This document shows positions 1 to 7,735 of a DNA stretch of 17,239 nt, one piece after another. The position numbers and the translations under genes were made by a program. The stretch comes from CAVLCC01 sp963624975 (GTDB lineage Bacteria > Actinomycetota > Coriobacteriia > Coriobacteriales > CADBOM01). Under the pieces are notes generated by a model, which was given only the letters and a program-made list of their open reading frames with translations, had not been told where the DNA came from and did no database searches. The stretch spans positions 1 to 17,239 of the forward strand of contig CAVFRF010000078.1 in the NCBI GenBank assembly GCA_963624975.1, read 5' to 3'. Positions within the stretch are counted from its first letter, which is position 1; each line of letters opens with the position of its first letter.

Positions 1-1
1 C

Positions 2-448
2 TTCGAGACCGTCGACGTGCTCGAGGGCATCGCCATGCTGGTGAGGCAGCTCGAGCAGAAGACGGCAGGCGACGCTCGCGCGGCCAAGATCGAAATCGCA
101 TACGCGCGCGGCACGCAGTCCGAGGGCAATCCCACGGCGGTGGCCGCGATCGAAGAGGTGTTCGAAGAGTGCGATGCCGAGTGGCGCGGCCTGGGCACCA
201 TCCCGCGTTCGGGCTTCCGCATCCGCAGCGAGTACTCGCAGTACGACGCGATCGCGAAGTTCTCCCCCGAACCCGAACCCACCAAGGAGCCAAGGGGCTG
301 CCGTTGCGCCGACATCCTGCGCGGCGTGCTGAGGCCCAGCCAGTGCCCGCTCTTCGAGAAGGTGTGCACCCCGCAAAGCCCGGTGGGCCCGTGCATGGTG
401 TCGTCGGAGGGCAGCTGCGCGGCGTTCTACAAGTACCAGATCAAGTAG
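2..448 (+). CDS. hypD: HypD, hydrogenase maturation protein, C-terminal part (5' end outside window)
   Basis: This is the last 148 residues of HypD, which with HypC forms the scaffold that carries iron and receives the CN and CO ligands of the [NiFe]-hydrogenase centre in the cytoplasm. The frame is open to the left edge, reading FETVDVLEG before the first internal Met, so the gene is truncated by the window and not by mutation. Family features visible are the GLGTIPRSGFRIR stretch followed by the Cys-rich end (GCRCADILRG, QCPLFEKVCTP, PVGPCMVSSEGSC). That end supplies the ligands of the HypD [4Fe-4S] cluster and its redox-active cysteines. The stop is TAG, 73 bp before hypE on the same strand, consistent with a hyp operon. 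Nothing looks degraded. Confidence 0.95.
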   Translation, partial: FETVDVLEGIAMLVRQLEQKTAGDARAAKIEIAYARGTQSEGNPTAVAAIEEVFEECDAEWRGLGTIPRSGFRIRSEYSQYDAIAKFSPEPEPTKEPRGCRCADILRGVLRPSQCPLFEKVCTPQSPVGPCMVSSEGSCAAFYKYQIK

Positions 449-510
449 AGGCGGGCGTTTAGCCGGCGGCATCGTCGGCAGGCAAGCCCGATACACAACA
501 TATAGAGAGC

Positions 511-516
511 AAGGAG
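511..516 (+). promoter_or_regulatory. Ribosome binding site of hypE
   Basis: AAGGAG lies 5 bases before the ATG at 522. It is close to the anti-Shine-Dalgarno consensus and fixes the hypE start. The 73-bp hypD-hypE gap holds no convincing promoter or terminator, so the two genes are probably co-transcribed. Confidence 0.85.
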
Positions 517-521
517 CCACA

Positions 522-1562
522 ATGGCCGACGATATTGTGCTGATGTCGCATGGAAGCGGCGGATCGATGATGAAGCAGATCATCGACGAGGTGTTCTTGG
601 AGAAGTTCGGCTCCAACCCCGACGAGCAGGGCGACGACGCGTTTACCACCGAGCTGGTGCTCGAGCCGGGTTCGCGCATCGCGATGTCGACCGACACCTT
701 CGTGGTGACCCCGCGCTTCTTCCCCGGCGGCAACATCGGCAGGCTGGCCGTGTGCGGCACCGTGAACGACGTGGCCACGTCGGGCGCCGAGGTGATGTAC
801 CTCTCCTGCGGATTCGTGCTGGAAGAGGGCCTGCCGCTCAGCGAGCTGCACCAGATCTGCGCCACCATGGCCGAGACCGCACGCGAAGCCGGCGTGCGCA
901 TCGTTACTGGCGACACCAAGGTGGTGGAGAAGGGCTCGTGCGACGGGCTGTACATCAACACCGCCGGATTCGGCGTGATTCGCGCCGACGGTTCCGGCCG
1001 GCCGCCCCTCTCGGGACGCAACTGCAAGCCCGGCGACAAGATCCTGGTGTCGGGCAACCTGGGCGATCACGGCATCGCCATCATCTCCACCCGCGAGGGG
1101 CTGAGCTTCCAGACCGCCATCGAGTCCGACGCAGCGCCTCTCAATCACATGATCGCCGCAGTGCTCGAAGCCGCGCCCGACACGCGCTGCTTCCGCGACC
1201 CCACGCGCGGCGGCCTGGCTTCCACCCTCAACGAGTTTGCCGAGCAGAGCGGCACGCAGCTCAACGTGCTCGAGTCCAGCGTGCCGGTGGCTCAGCAGGT
1301 GCGCGGCTGCTGCGAGATGCTGGGCTACGACGTGTTCCAGGTGGCCAACGAGGGCAAGATGGTGTGCATCGTGCCGCCCGAGCAGGCCGACGCGGCGCTG
1401 GCGGCCATGCGCGGCTCGCGCTACGGCGAGAACGCCGCGATCATCGGCGAGGTCTGCGAGGTGGAGGAGGGCCACAACCCGCGCGTGCTGGTGGAATCCG
1501 ACTTCGGCTCGCACCGCATCATGGACATGCTGGTGGGCGAGCAGCTCCCCCGCATCTGCTAG
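522..1562 (+). CDS. hypE: HypE, carbamoyl dehydratase of hydrogenase maturation
   Basis: HypE receives a carbamoyl group from HypF on its C-terminal cysteine and dehydrates it with ATP to a thiocyanate, which supplies the CN ligands passed to the HypC-HypD complex. The 346-residue product is of normal family length and complete. It begins with the HypE-type HGSGGSMM segment and continues with the PurM/AIRS-like ATP-binding fold (STDTFVVTPRFFPGGNIG, then GTVNDVATSGAEV, then the TGDTKVVEKG phosphate-binding region near residue 130). It ends in PRIC, with the obligatory terminal Cys present. It follows hypD on the same strand, and its stop lies 34 bp from the stop of the convergent DUF2149 gene. 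Confidence 0.97.
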   Translation: MADDIVLMSHGSGGSMMKQIIDEVFLEKFGSNPDEQGDDAFTTELVLEPGSRIAMSTDTFVVTPRFFPGGNIGRLAVCGTVNDVATSGAEVMYLSCGFVLEEGLPLSELHQICATMAETAREAGVRIVTGDTKVVEKGSCDGLYINTAGFGVIRADGSGRPPLSGRNCKPGDKILVSGNLGDHGIAIISTREGLSFQTAIESDAAPLNHMIAAVLEAAPDTRCFRDPTRGGLASTLNEFAEQSGTQLNVLESSVPVAQQVRGCCEMLGYDVFQVANEGKMVCIVPPEQADAALAAMRGSRYGENAAIIGEVCEVEEGHNPRVLVESDFGSHRIMDMLVGEQLPRIC

Positions 1563-1570
1563 AGCCAGGA

Positions 1571-1582
1571 GGGCAAGCGCCC
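1571..1582. terminator. Small GC hairpin between convergent genes (weak candidate)
   Basis: GGGC-AAGC-GCCC forms a 4-bp stem in the 34-bp gap between the stop codons of hypE and the DUF2149 gene. Its position suits termination of either transcript. The stem is short and no T-run follows on either strand, so it is at best a weak terminator, and transcripts may run into each other. Confidence 0.15.
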
Positions 1583-1596
1583 CGCGTCGGCCGCAG

Positions 1597-1968
1597 CTAC
1601 TCTTCGGACGTCGCGGAGTCGGCGCCTCCATTGTCGGTGTTCTCCTGCAGCATGTAGAGCTGTCCGGTCGACGGATCCTCGAACACGGTGCCCTTCTCGT
1701 TGTAGAGGGTGCCGTCGGCGTTGAGTTGATCGTCGGTAACCTCTATGTCGTTGACCTCGGTCATCTCCTTTTGCTGCATCACCTTGGTGATGTCGGGAAG
1801 GTCGATGTTCCAGTATGACACCAGCGCCAGCATGAGACCGCAGGCAAACACCAGCATCGCATCCACCAAATTGGTGATACCGGCCATGGGGTCGGGTGTC
1901 TTGTCCACGAACAGACCCGAGTCGTCGCCAAAGCTCGAGCTGCCGAAGTCGCGTCTGCTAGCAGCCAT
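1597..1968 (-). CDS. DUF2149 membrane protein, likely ExbD/MotB-like partner of the upstream proton channel
   Basis: A 123-residue protein with one membrane helix at about residues 34-51. It matches what I know of DUF2149: a DPMAGITNLVD segment entering the helix, and a short tail with a G-x-V-F-E-D-P-x-T-G motif (GTVFEDPSTGQLYML). The function of the family is not established. Asp36 sits at the start of the helix in D-A-M-L-V, like the proton-carrying Asp of ExbD (D-V-M-L-V), so a stator or ion-path role is inferred. The N-terminus is predicted inside and the tail of about 70 residues outside. No OmpA-like peptidoglycan-binding domain is present. ATG at 1968 is chosen because GAGGGGAG lies 8 bases upstream. 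The open frame extends to 2010 but has no RBS there. The gene overlaps the end of the channel gene by 11 bp, implying coupled translation. Confidence 0.85.
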   Translation of the reverse strand: MAASRRDFGSSSFGDDSGLFVDKTPDPMAGITNLVDAMLVFACGLMLALVSYWNIDLPDITKVMQQKEMTEVNDIEVTDDQLNADGTLYNEKGTVFEDPSTGQLYMLQENTDNGGADSATSEE

Positions 1969-2641
1969 CGCCGACACTCCCCTCGTCTGCGGAAGCCACG
2001 CATGTGCCACCCGCTTTGAGCAGGTCGATCTTCTCCAGGAGCGCGGTCATCACAGCCTCGAAAGACTTCATGTAGGACTCATACCATTTGCGTCGCACAC
2101 GCGAGATCACCATGCAGATCGCCGCCGCGATCAGGCCCGCGACGGTGGTGTCGAACGCCACCAGCAGCGCGCTGGCCAGCGACTGGGTGTCGCCAGTCGA
2201 GAGCGCGATGATGCCCGGACCCAGCGGAATCAGCGTGCCCATGAGGCCGAACATCGGCCCCAGCTTGGCCACCAGGTCGGTGCGCGACACGATGTTGTTG
2301 TAGAACGCGCGCTCGTCTCCCACTTTCTCCTTGGCCAGCGCGAACCTTGCATCGTCGGGCAGATGGCGGTTCTCGAACAGCTCGATGAGCGCTTCCTTCT
2401 GCCTGCGAAGCAGCGAGCTTGCGGCGATGCGCCCCGACACGGTGTCCTCCTGCGCGGTGTTCATCTCGTTCAAGATGCGTGTCACGTCGGGCATGAACTT
2501 GCTGCGGTCCTTGGCATACTCCACTATGGCGCAACCGATCTGGAACACCGAGTAGCAGATCAGCAGAATCAGCCCAACGATATCGGGTACAAGTGCCACC
2601 TGCGAGATGGTGTGGAGTGCGTTGGTGAGAGTCTCGTACAT
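1958..2641 (-). CDS. MotA/TolQ/ExbB-family proton channel subunit
   Basis: A 227-residue inner-membrane protein of the family whose pentamers convert ion flow into force (MotA, TolQ, ExbB). Helices are predicted at about residues 16-40, 126-148 and 154-180, with a cytoplasmic loop of about 85 residues between the first two, the usual ExbB/TolQ layout. The signature is clear: APLLGLLGT-like KLGPMFGLMGTLIPLGPGI, then AFDTTVAGL, giving Thr136 and Thr165/166 where ExbB/TolQ have pore-lining Thr. The TLIPLGPGI variant is the form I associate with DUF2149-partnered members, and a DUF2149 gene follows with an 11-bp overlap. AAGGGA sits 4 bases before the ATG. The gene starts 33 bp after the stop of the membrane-anchored BspA-like gene. 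No TonB, TolA, flagellar or Zorya genes are near. Channel class is confident; biological role is unknown. Confidence 0.92.
   Translation of the reverse strand: MYETLTNALHTISQVALVPDIVGLILLICYSVFQIGCAIVEYAKDRSKFMPDVTRILNEMNTAQEDTVSGRIAASSLLRRQKEALIELFENRHLPDDARFALAKEKVGDERAFYNNIVSRTDLVAKLGPMFGLMGTLIPLGPGIIALSTGDTQSLASALLVAFDTTVAGLIAAAICMVISRVRRKWYESYMKSFEAVMTALLEKIDLLKAGGTCVASADEGSVGDGC
1977..1984 (-). promoter_or_regulatory. Ribosome binding site that fixes the DUF2149 start
   Basis: On the minus strand GAGGGGAG precedes the ATG at 1968 with an 8-base spacer. It lies inside the 3' end of the proton-channel gene. It supports the internal start over the longer open frame beginning at 2010. Confidence 0.75.
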
Positions 2642-2645
2642 TGGT

Positions 2646-2653
2646 TCCCTTCC
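2646..2653 (-). promoter_or_regulatory. Ribosome binding site of the proton-channel gene
   Basis: GGAAGGGA on the minus strand lies 4 bases before the ATG at 2641, within the 33-bp gap after the preceding gene. The gap shows no terminator hairpin, supporting transcriptional read-through from the giant genes. Confidence 0.7.
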
Positions 2654-2674
2654 GTGTTCCTTCGAACCTTGCCT

Positions 2675-5600
2675 TTACTTTTGTCGATAAGAGGGCATCG
2701 CGCCGGCGCCATCGCCCGCGCCCGGACCGCTGCCCGCGCCCGAACCGCCACCGCCAGCACCAGGCGCCGATGCCTGCCTCCTGAAATCCGCGCTCCGGTA
2801 GCACACGCCGGCCACAACAAGCCCCACCAGCAGCAGGATCAGCCACAGGTATGGCACTATCGCGGGAATGTCCACCACGATGTCGGCATCGGTACCCAGC
2901 GCGAACAGGCTGTAGCTGCTACCGCCCGCCGCACTTCCGGCCCTGCCTGCCACCGAGGGGTCCAAGTCGCCACCGAACGTGCCCGTGGCCAGGTCGCTCG
3001 TGGTCGTTGCGTCCGAGTTCACCCGCGAAGACGATCCGGTGCCGTTCACATCGTTGTTGCCCTTGCCGTCCTCGTTGCCCGGACCCGTACCCTGGCCGTG
3101 ACCTTTGCCGCCACCGCCACCGCCGTAGCCTCCGCCGGTCTCGACCTCCTGCGTTAGCACGCCCGTGTAGTTGCCGATTCCGGTGATAAACACGGTGGCC
3201 TTGCCCACCGCCGACGAGTTGGCATACGACACCTTGTAGTCGGTGCCCTCCACTAGCTGCGCGCCCCATGGCGACACGACCTTGAGGTTCAGCGTCATCT
3301 TGAGCGTCAGGGCATCGTAGGTTCCGGTGGCTTCCGCAATGCTGCATTTGTTGATGTTGAGGGGCATCACCAGGAACGGCACGCGCTTCTCCGACGAGAA
3401 CATCCCCATGCCGTGCACCACCACGTACGCCGTGCGCAGCACCGTGCTGGCATTCACGTTGTTCTCGTATGTGATCGTGTAGTCCACGCCCTCTTCGGCA
3501 TTGAACTCGCGGTCTTTCACCGTGCCGCTCACCTGCACCGCGGGTTCGTGCGCCGTGCCATCGTAGGTAAACACCGACGGCGCGAGCGACACGTTGCTAA
3601 ACGCAGCATCGGTGTCGTAGGTGCCCTCGATCTGGAAGGTCGCCGTCTTGGTGCCCGCAAAGTCGCCGACGCCCTTGAGGTAGATGGTGGCCTTTCCCAT
3701 GGTGCGGTTGTTCACATAGCCGTCGCCTTGCGAGCCCTTGCTGGTGTCGAATTCGTAGTCCACGCCAAGCACCAGCTCTCGCCCGTCGACCCAGGTGAGC
3801 ACCGGCACGGGCTTGATGTGGAAGCCCGTGTAGGAGTACGAGCTCTCCAATCCGCTCACCGTGGCGCGCGATAGGTTGTACCCGGCAATCATGTAGAACG
3901 AGTCGGAGTTGCGCTCGGTGTAGGAGAAGCCCGGCTCCACCTTCCACGAGTACAGCTCGTTAACCCCCAGCGCCCCGTAGTCGCTCGGACGCGAATCCTC
4001 GTGCACCTCGACCTTGCGCGAAGCCTTGCCCGAATTGAAGCTGGCGATGTCGTCGTATCCTCGCACCGTGTAGTAGATGCTGTAGCAGCGGCCCCTGTCG
4101 TAGTTGGGTCTGTCGACGAAGCTTCCCGAATCGATGCGGCTCTCGATGTCGGCGTACTTCTTGCCGCCGAACACCACCCTGCTCAACGAACCGGGATCTT
4201 CGGAGTTTCGGTACACGAAGAAGGCACCGCTGCCGATCATCATGTTGTTGGCATCGCCCTCGAACCTGATCTGGGTGAGGTTCGAGCAGTACCTGAATGC
4301 ATTGGCTCCGATATAGGTGGTAGAAGCCGGGAAGGTGACCTGCTGGACGTTGGCGTAGTCGAACGCGCTGTCGCCCACATACTGAAAGCCGCTGGGAAAC
4401 ACCAGCTTGCCCATCCCCGTCGTCATCGCCCGGTTATCGGCAAAGGCGTACGCGGCCACCGACTTGAGCGACTTGGCCCGGGAGATGTTCACGCTCTGCA
4501 GTCCCTCGACCTGCCAGTAGCCGTAGTCGTTGGCGTACCGCCTGTAGCAATGCGAGAACGCCCTGGTACCCACGTTCACGATAGAGCTTGACAGCGAGAG
4601 CGAACGCAGCTTGTAGTCGCCGTAGCACATGTACTCGGGTATTTCGCCCAGCTGATCGAGCATCTCGAGGTTCACGCTCTCGAGCGCGATGCAATTGTAG
4701 AAGGCGTAGCCGCCGAGACTGGTGAGCTTGAGCGGCAGGTTCACCGCTGCGAGAGCCTTGCAGTTCTGGAACACGCCGATGCCCATCGTGGCGATGTCGC
4801 ATGTGGCGTATTGAAAATTCACCGAGGTGATGCCCTGGCAGGCGTTGACCTCGTCGGTCGCCCCGAACGCGTAATCGCCCACCGAGGTGACCTTGTAGAC
4901 GTTGCCCTCCTCGTCGGTCACGGTGGTGGGAATTACCGGCGTGCCGCGCACTGCGGTAGAAACCGCGGTGATGCCGTCCTTGCCCAAGCCCACCTGCACC
5001 TCGCCCGTGCCGGTGGCCTCGTCGAATGCTGTGATCCTGAACCAGCACGGCGTCTCCGACACGTTGCCCTGCGTCACACGAATCTTGACCTGAAAGCCGA
5101 TACCCTCTTGGTACACCCAGCACGAATCCACCAGAGGCATGGTGCCCGAGAATCCGTTCTCGTATTTCCATTCGTAGCCGATCTTTAGCTCCGGCTGCGT
5201 GCCGGAGCGCACATCGCCCTCGCCCAGGCTCTCCAAAAGCGCTCTCTCGTGCACCAGCATGCGCGAATCCACGTTGCCTATCTCGATATCGTGTTTGGTG
5301 GCGTAGTAGCTCACCGTGTAGTACACGTCGGGCGACGACGATCCGAAGGCCACGTTGGCTTTCTTGCCGCCGAACACCACGAGCTTGATGCCGCTGCATC
5401 CGCTGAATATGCCGTCGTCCACGATCTGCGATGCGTCGCTGTCGAAGAAAACGTTGCGCAGCGCGGCGCACCGATAGAAAGCGTTCTTGCCAATCGAGGT
5501 CACGCTGGCAGGCACCGTGATGCTCACGAATCTGCTGCAGTTGGCAAACGCATAGGGCTGAATGGCGGCCACACTGTAGGTGTGCGCGTCGGGGCCGCTC

Positions 5601-7735
5601 ACCGTGCTGGCGAGCGTGACGGCACCGGTGGTGTCGAGCGCCACGGCGGTATCGGTGGCGATGCCAGTGCCCTTGCCCACGCTCACGACTCCGAGCTTGC
5701 CGTCGGAGGCCTCGCCGGTAACCGTGTAGGTCACGGACACGCCCTCCACGGTATCGGCCACGAAGGTGTCGCCAACGTGCAGTTCCGACACGATTGGGTC
5801 GGCATATGCGTAGAACGAGTCGACCATCTCGCCATCCAACGAGTAGCCCTTCTCGAGCACCCATCTATAACCGTTCGGGGCATCGCGCAAGCTGCCCTCG
5901 AACGCCAGGCTCGAGTCCACGCTCGACGGCACCGTGTTAACGGGAATCACGTATCGCCCTATCGGCTCGCCCGTGCCCACGATGTCGCGACTCTCCCAAT
6001 ACGAGATAGTGCAGTACACCGTGGGTTCTGAGTTGGAAAACGATATGGTCTTGCTGCGCTTGCCATAGAACACGCACGACTTGATATTCCACGAGAGGTA
6101 GAACGCGGAGTGGTCGAACTCGATCTGGTCGGCATCGCCCAAAAACACCACCGAATCCAACGAGTCGCATTGCTCGAACGCGAAGGCATCGATCTTGCTC
6201 ACCAGCTTGGGGATGCGCACCTGCTTGAGCGAGGCGCATCCGCCAAAGGCATCGTTACCGATGTCGCGCAGGTTCTCGGGCAGCTCTATCGACGTGAGCT
6301 TGGAGCAGTTCTTGAACACCCCTTTGCCGATCGAGAGAATCTGATGCCCCTCCTCGAACTCGATCTTGGTGGCACGATCACAATCGGAAAACGCGCTCTG
6401 CCCCAGGTAGGTGAGCGTCTTGGGGATGAAGATGCTGGTCAGCCCGCAATCTGCAAACGATTCCGCTTCGATGCTGGCAATTGATGCCGGGAAGGCGAAG
6501 CTCCGCAGCGACGAGCATCCCGAAAACGTGCCCTTGGGAATCTCGGTGATCGGTGTGTCGTCCGCCCACTTTACCATGCCCAGCGCCGAGCAGTTCTGAA
6601 ACACGTAGGTTTCCATCGACGTGAGAGTGTTTGGAATCTCGATGGAACCCAGCGAGCATTTGTAGAAACAGCGCGTCCCCAAGGTCCTGATATAGGAGGG
6701 AAGCTCGATGCTCGAAAGGCTCGAGTCGTAGAACGTGTATGCGGGGATCTGCGAAATGCCGCCAGTTTCGGAAAAGGCGAACGTCTCTAACCGCGACTTG
6801 CGGAACACCCCCGTGCCCATGTAGGTCACGGTGGAAGGAAGCTCGAAGCTACTGATGTAGCATCCGAAGAACGCCGAGGAGCCAATCGTGACAAGTCCGC
6901 TCGTCGTGGTGTATTTGACGCCGTTGGATAGACGGCAGTACTCGAAGGCGCGATCGCCTATCGAGGTCACAGTGCTCGGCAGCGTGATCTGATTAACGTA
7001 GAAGTCGATGGGCGACATGTACTCGTAGTACCTGCCGAACGCAGAGGTGCCCACCGCCGTGACAGTGTAGGTCGCGCCTTGGAACTCCACAGTCGAGGGG
7101 ATGGTGAGCTTGCCGTTAAAGCTCGTGCTGATGGTGGTGCGCTCTTCGGTTACGAGCTTGCCGTCGATATCGGTCTTATAGACGTCTGCGCGCTTGCCCG
7201 ACGTGCCTGCGCCAACCTGCACGGTGCTGTCCGAAATGATCTTGTAGGTTACCGAGATTCCCTCGTCGGTGTCGGAGACGAAGCAGCTGCCCTCGGAAAG
7301 GGCTTGAGTCGTGGCCTCCTGATCGCCCAACGCAGCATTGGCAACTGCTGCTATAGCAGATGCCACGGCTTCCGGCGCGCTGGCATTGGCGCCTTCGACG
7401 GCAGCATCGGCAGGCTGGCCGCCCAACGCGTCAGTGGAGCTGCCGCCCTCGACATCGGCCTCGTCGCCGCCGGCATCGGACTCGACCTGCTCCGGCTCGT
7501 CGGCAGGAGTGTCGGACGCATCCATGTCGGCATCTACATCCGCAACAGCACCCTGCTCGCCCTCCCCGACAGCGTTCTCGAGCTGCTCGTAGGCATATTG
7601 AGAGTCGGCGTGCCCGTCACCGCTGCTGCCGTCCCCCAGCAATGCCAGCGCCGATGCCGGCGTTGCCGACACCAGCATGATCGCCGAAAGCGCGATGCTC
7701 GCGACCTTTGCGGCCCATCTAGCCGAGCATCGCAT
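2675..7735 (-). CDS. Giant BspA-like leucine-rich-repeat surface protein with C-terminal membrane anchor (1686 aa)
   Basis: A secreted, membrane-tethered protein of unknown target. Residues 1-29 are a Sec signal peptide ending ATPASA. Residues 30-147 are acidic, Ala-rich low complexity. Three super-units follow (about 148-650, 653-878, 878-1290). Each has an entry cap (VEGVSVTYTVTG-type strand, VGxGTDG-like turn, IPxTV), BspA/LRR_5 repeats (IPxxVTxIGxxAFxxC) and an exit module starting VYYTVSYY. Three Ig-like modules (about 1295-1370, 1372-1457, 1458-1532; GVDYTITYENN, GIGNYTGVL) lead to a Gly-rich linker (1533-1615) and one helix at about 1627-1646. The RSADFRRQ segment and a Gly-rich tail of about 30 residues are then predicted cytoplasmic. 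There is no LPXTG. BspA-type proteins are often adhesins, but binding here is not shown. The start overlaps the preceding gene by 17 bp. GGGGTGG lies 4 bases before the ATG. Confidence 0.9.
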   Translation of the reverse strand: MRCSARWAAKVASIALSAIMLVSATPASALALLGDGSSGDGHADSQYAYEQLENAVGEGEQGAVADVDADMDASDTPADEPEQVESDAGGDEADVEGGSSTDALGGQPADAAVEGANASAPEAVASAIAAVANAALGDQEATTQALSEGSCFVSDTDEGISVTYKIISDSTVQVGAGTSGKRADVYKTDIDGKLVTEERTTISTSFNGKLTIPSTVEFQGATYTVTAVGTSAFGRYYEYMSPIDFYVNQITLPSTVTSIGDRAFEYCRLSNGVKYTTTSGLVTIGSSAFFGCYISSFELPSTVTYMGTGVFRKSRLETFAFSETGGISQIPAYTFYDSSLSSIELPSYIRTLGTRCFYKCSLGSIEIPNTLTSMETYVFQNCSALGMVKWADDTPITEIPKGTFSGCSSLRSFAFPASIASIEAESFADCGLTSIFIPKTLTYLGQSAFSDCDRATKIEFEEGHQILSIGKGVFKNCSKLTSIELPENLRDIGNDAFGGCASLKQVRIPKLVSKIDAFAFEQCDSLDSVVFLGDADQIEFDHSAFYLSWNIKSCVFYGKRSKTISFSNSEPTVYCTISYWESRDIVGTGEPIGRYVIPVNTVPSSVDSSLAFEGSLRDAPNGYRWVLEKGYSLDGEMVDSFYAYADPIVSELHVGDTFVADTVEGVSVTYTVTGEASDGKLGVVSVGKGTGIATDTAVALDTTGAVTLASTVSGPDAHTYSVAAIQPYAFANCSRFVSITVPASVTSIGKNAFYRCAALRNVFFDSDASQIVDDGIFSGCSGIKLVVFGGKKANVAFGSSSPDVYYTVSYYATKHDIEIGNVDSRMLVHERALLESLGEGDVRSGTQPELKIGYEWKYENGFSGTMPLVDSCWVYQEGIGFQVKIRVTQGNVSETPCWFRITAFDEATGTGEVQVGLGKDGITAVSTAVRGTPVIPTTVTDEEGNVYKVTSVGDYAFGATDEVNACQGITSVNFQYATCDIATMGIGVFQNCKALAAVNLPLKLTSLGGYAFYNCIALESVNLEMLDQLGEIPEYMCYGDYKLRSLSLSSSIVNVGTRAFSHCYRRYANDYGYWQVEGLQSVNISRAKSLKSVAAYAFADNRAMTTGMGKLVFPSGFQYVGDSAFDYANVQQVTFPASTTYIGANAFRYCSNLTQIRFEGDANNMMIGSGAFFVYRNSEDPGSLSRVVFGGKKYADIESRIDSGSFVDRPNYDRGRCYSIYYTVRGYDDIASFNSGKASRKVEVHEDSRPSDYGALGVNELYSWKVEPGFSYTERNSDSFYMIAGYNLSRATVSGLESSYSYTGFHIKPVPVLTWVDGRELVLGVDYEFDTSKGSQGDGYVNNRTMGKATIYLKGVGDFAGTKTATFQIEGTYDTDAAFSNVSLAPSVFTYDGTAHEPAVQVSGTVKDREFNAEEGVDYTITYENNVNASTVLRTAYVVVHGMGMFSSEKRVPFLVMPLNINKCSIAEATGTYDALTLKMTLNLKVVSPWGAQLVEGTDYKVSYANSSAVGKATVFITGIGNYTGVLTQEVETGGGYGGGGGGKGHGQGTGPGNEDGKGNNDVNGTGSSSRVNSDATTTSDLATGTFGGDLDPSVAGRAGSAAGGSSYSLFALGTDADIVVDIPAIVPYLWLILLLVGLVVAGVCYRSADFRRQASAPGAGGGGSGAGSGPGAGDGAGAMPSYRQK
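2696..2773 (-). other. Gly/Ala-rich cytoplasmic tail of the membrane-anchored BspA-like protein
   Basis: About 26 residues (roughly 1655-1680) are almost only Gly, Ala, Ser and Pro (GAGGGGSGAGSGPGAGDGAG), directly after the membrane helix and an Arg-rich stop-transfer segment. This is longer and more flexible than the few basic residues usual for a sortase-type tail, and no sortase motif precedes it. It may be a flexible arm or contact site on the cytoplasmic side. Confidence 0.6.
3140..3853 (-). repeat. Three tandem Ig-like (YDG/MBG-type) modules in the 1686-aa protein
   Basis: Three copies of about 75-85 residues share the pattern Tyr-x-Gly, then G-x-D-Y-x-x-x-Y, then G-x-G-x-(Y/F)-x-G (GVDYEFDT with GVGDFAG; GVDYTITYENN with GMGMFSS; GTDYKVSYAN with GIGNYTG). 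They resemble the MBG/YDG-type beta-sandwich stalk modules common in surface proteins. They probably form a rod lifting the LRR part from the membrane anchor. Confidence 0.6.
3866..7294 (-). repeat. Three LRR super-units (entry cap, LRR_5 repeats, exit module) in the 1686-aa protein
   Basis: Super-unit 1 spans about residues 148-650 with a long LRR block. Super-unit 2 (653-878) has only about three LRRs. Super-unit 3 (878-1290) has a longer block with interruptions. Each LRR block ends in a V-V-F-x-G-(G/K)-K strand (VVFGGKKANV, VVFGGKKYAD, CVFYGKRSK) and passes into a module starting VYCTISYW, VYYTVSYY or IYYTVRGY. The same order occurs in the upstream giant protein, so the two genes probably arose by duplication. 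Confidence 0.65.

Noticed and set aside
462..479. Hairpin in the hypD-hypE gap
   Set aside because: Only a 4-bp stem with a 10-base loop and no T-run, so not a credible terminator or attenuator.
459..1631. A 390-codon open frame on the minus strand opposite hypE
   Set aside because: hypE is unmistakable on the plus strand; the antisense product is His/Ala-rich with no family match I can see.
1597..2641. Zorya-type (ZorAB) anti-phage motor
   Set aside because: The channel subunit lacks the long cytoplasmic tail of ZorA, the partner lacks a peptidoglycan-binding domain, and no ZorC/ZorD/ZorE-like helicase or nuclease gene is present.
1745..3157. A 470-codon open frame on the plus strand opposite the DUF2149, channel and BspA-like genes
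   Set aside because: It crosses three well-supported minus-strand genes and their RBSs, and its product is Arg/His-rich without domains. It is a composition shadow.
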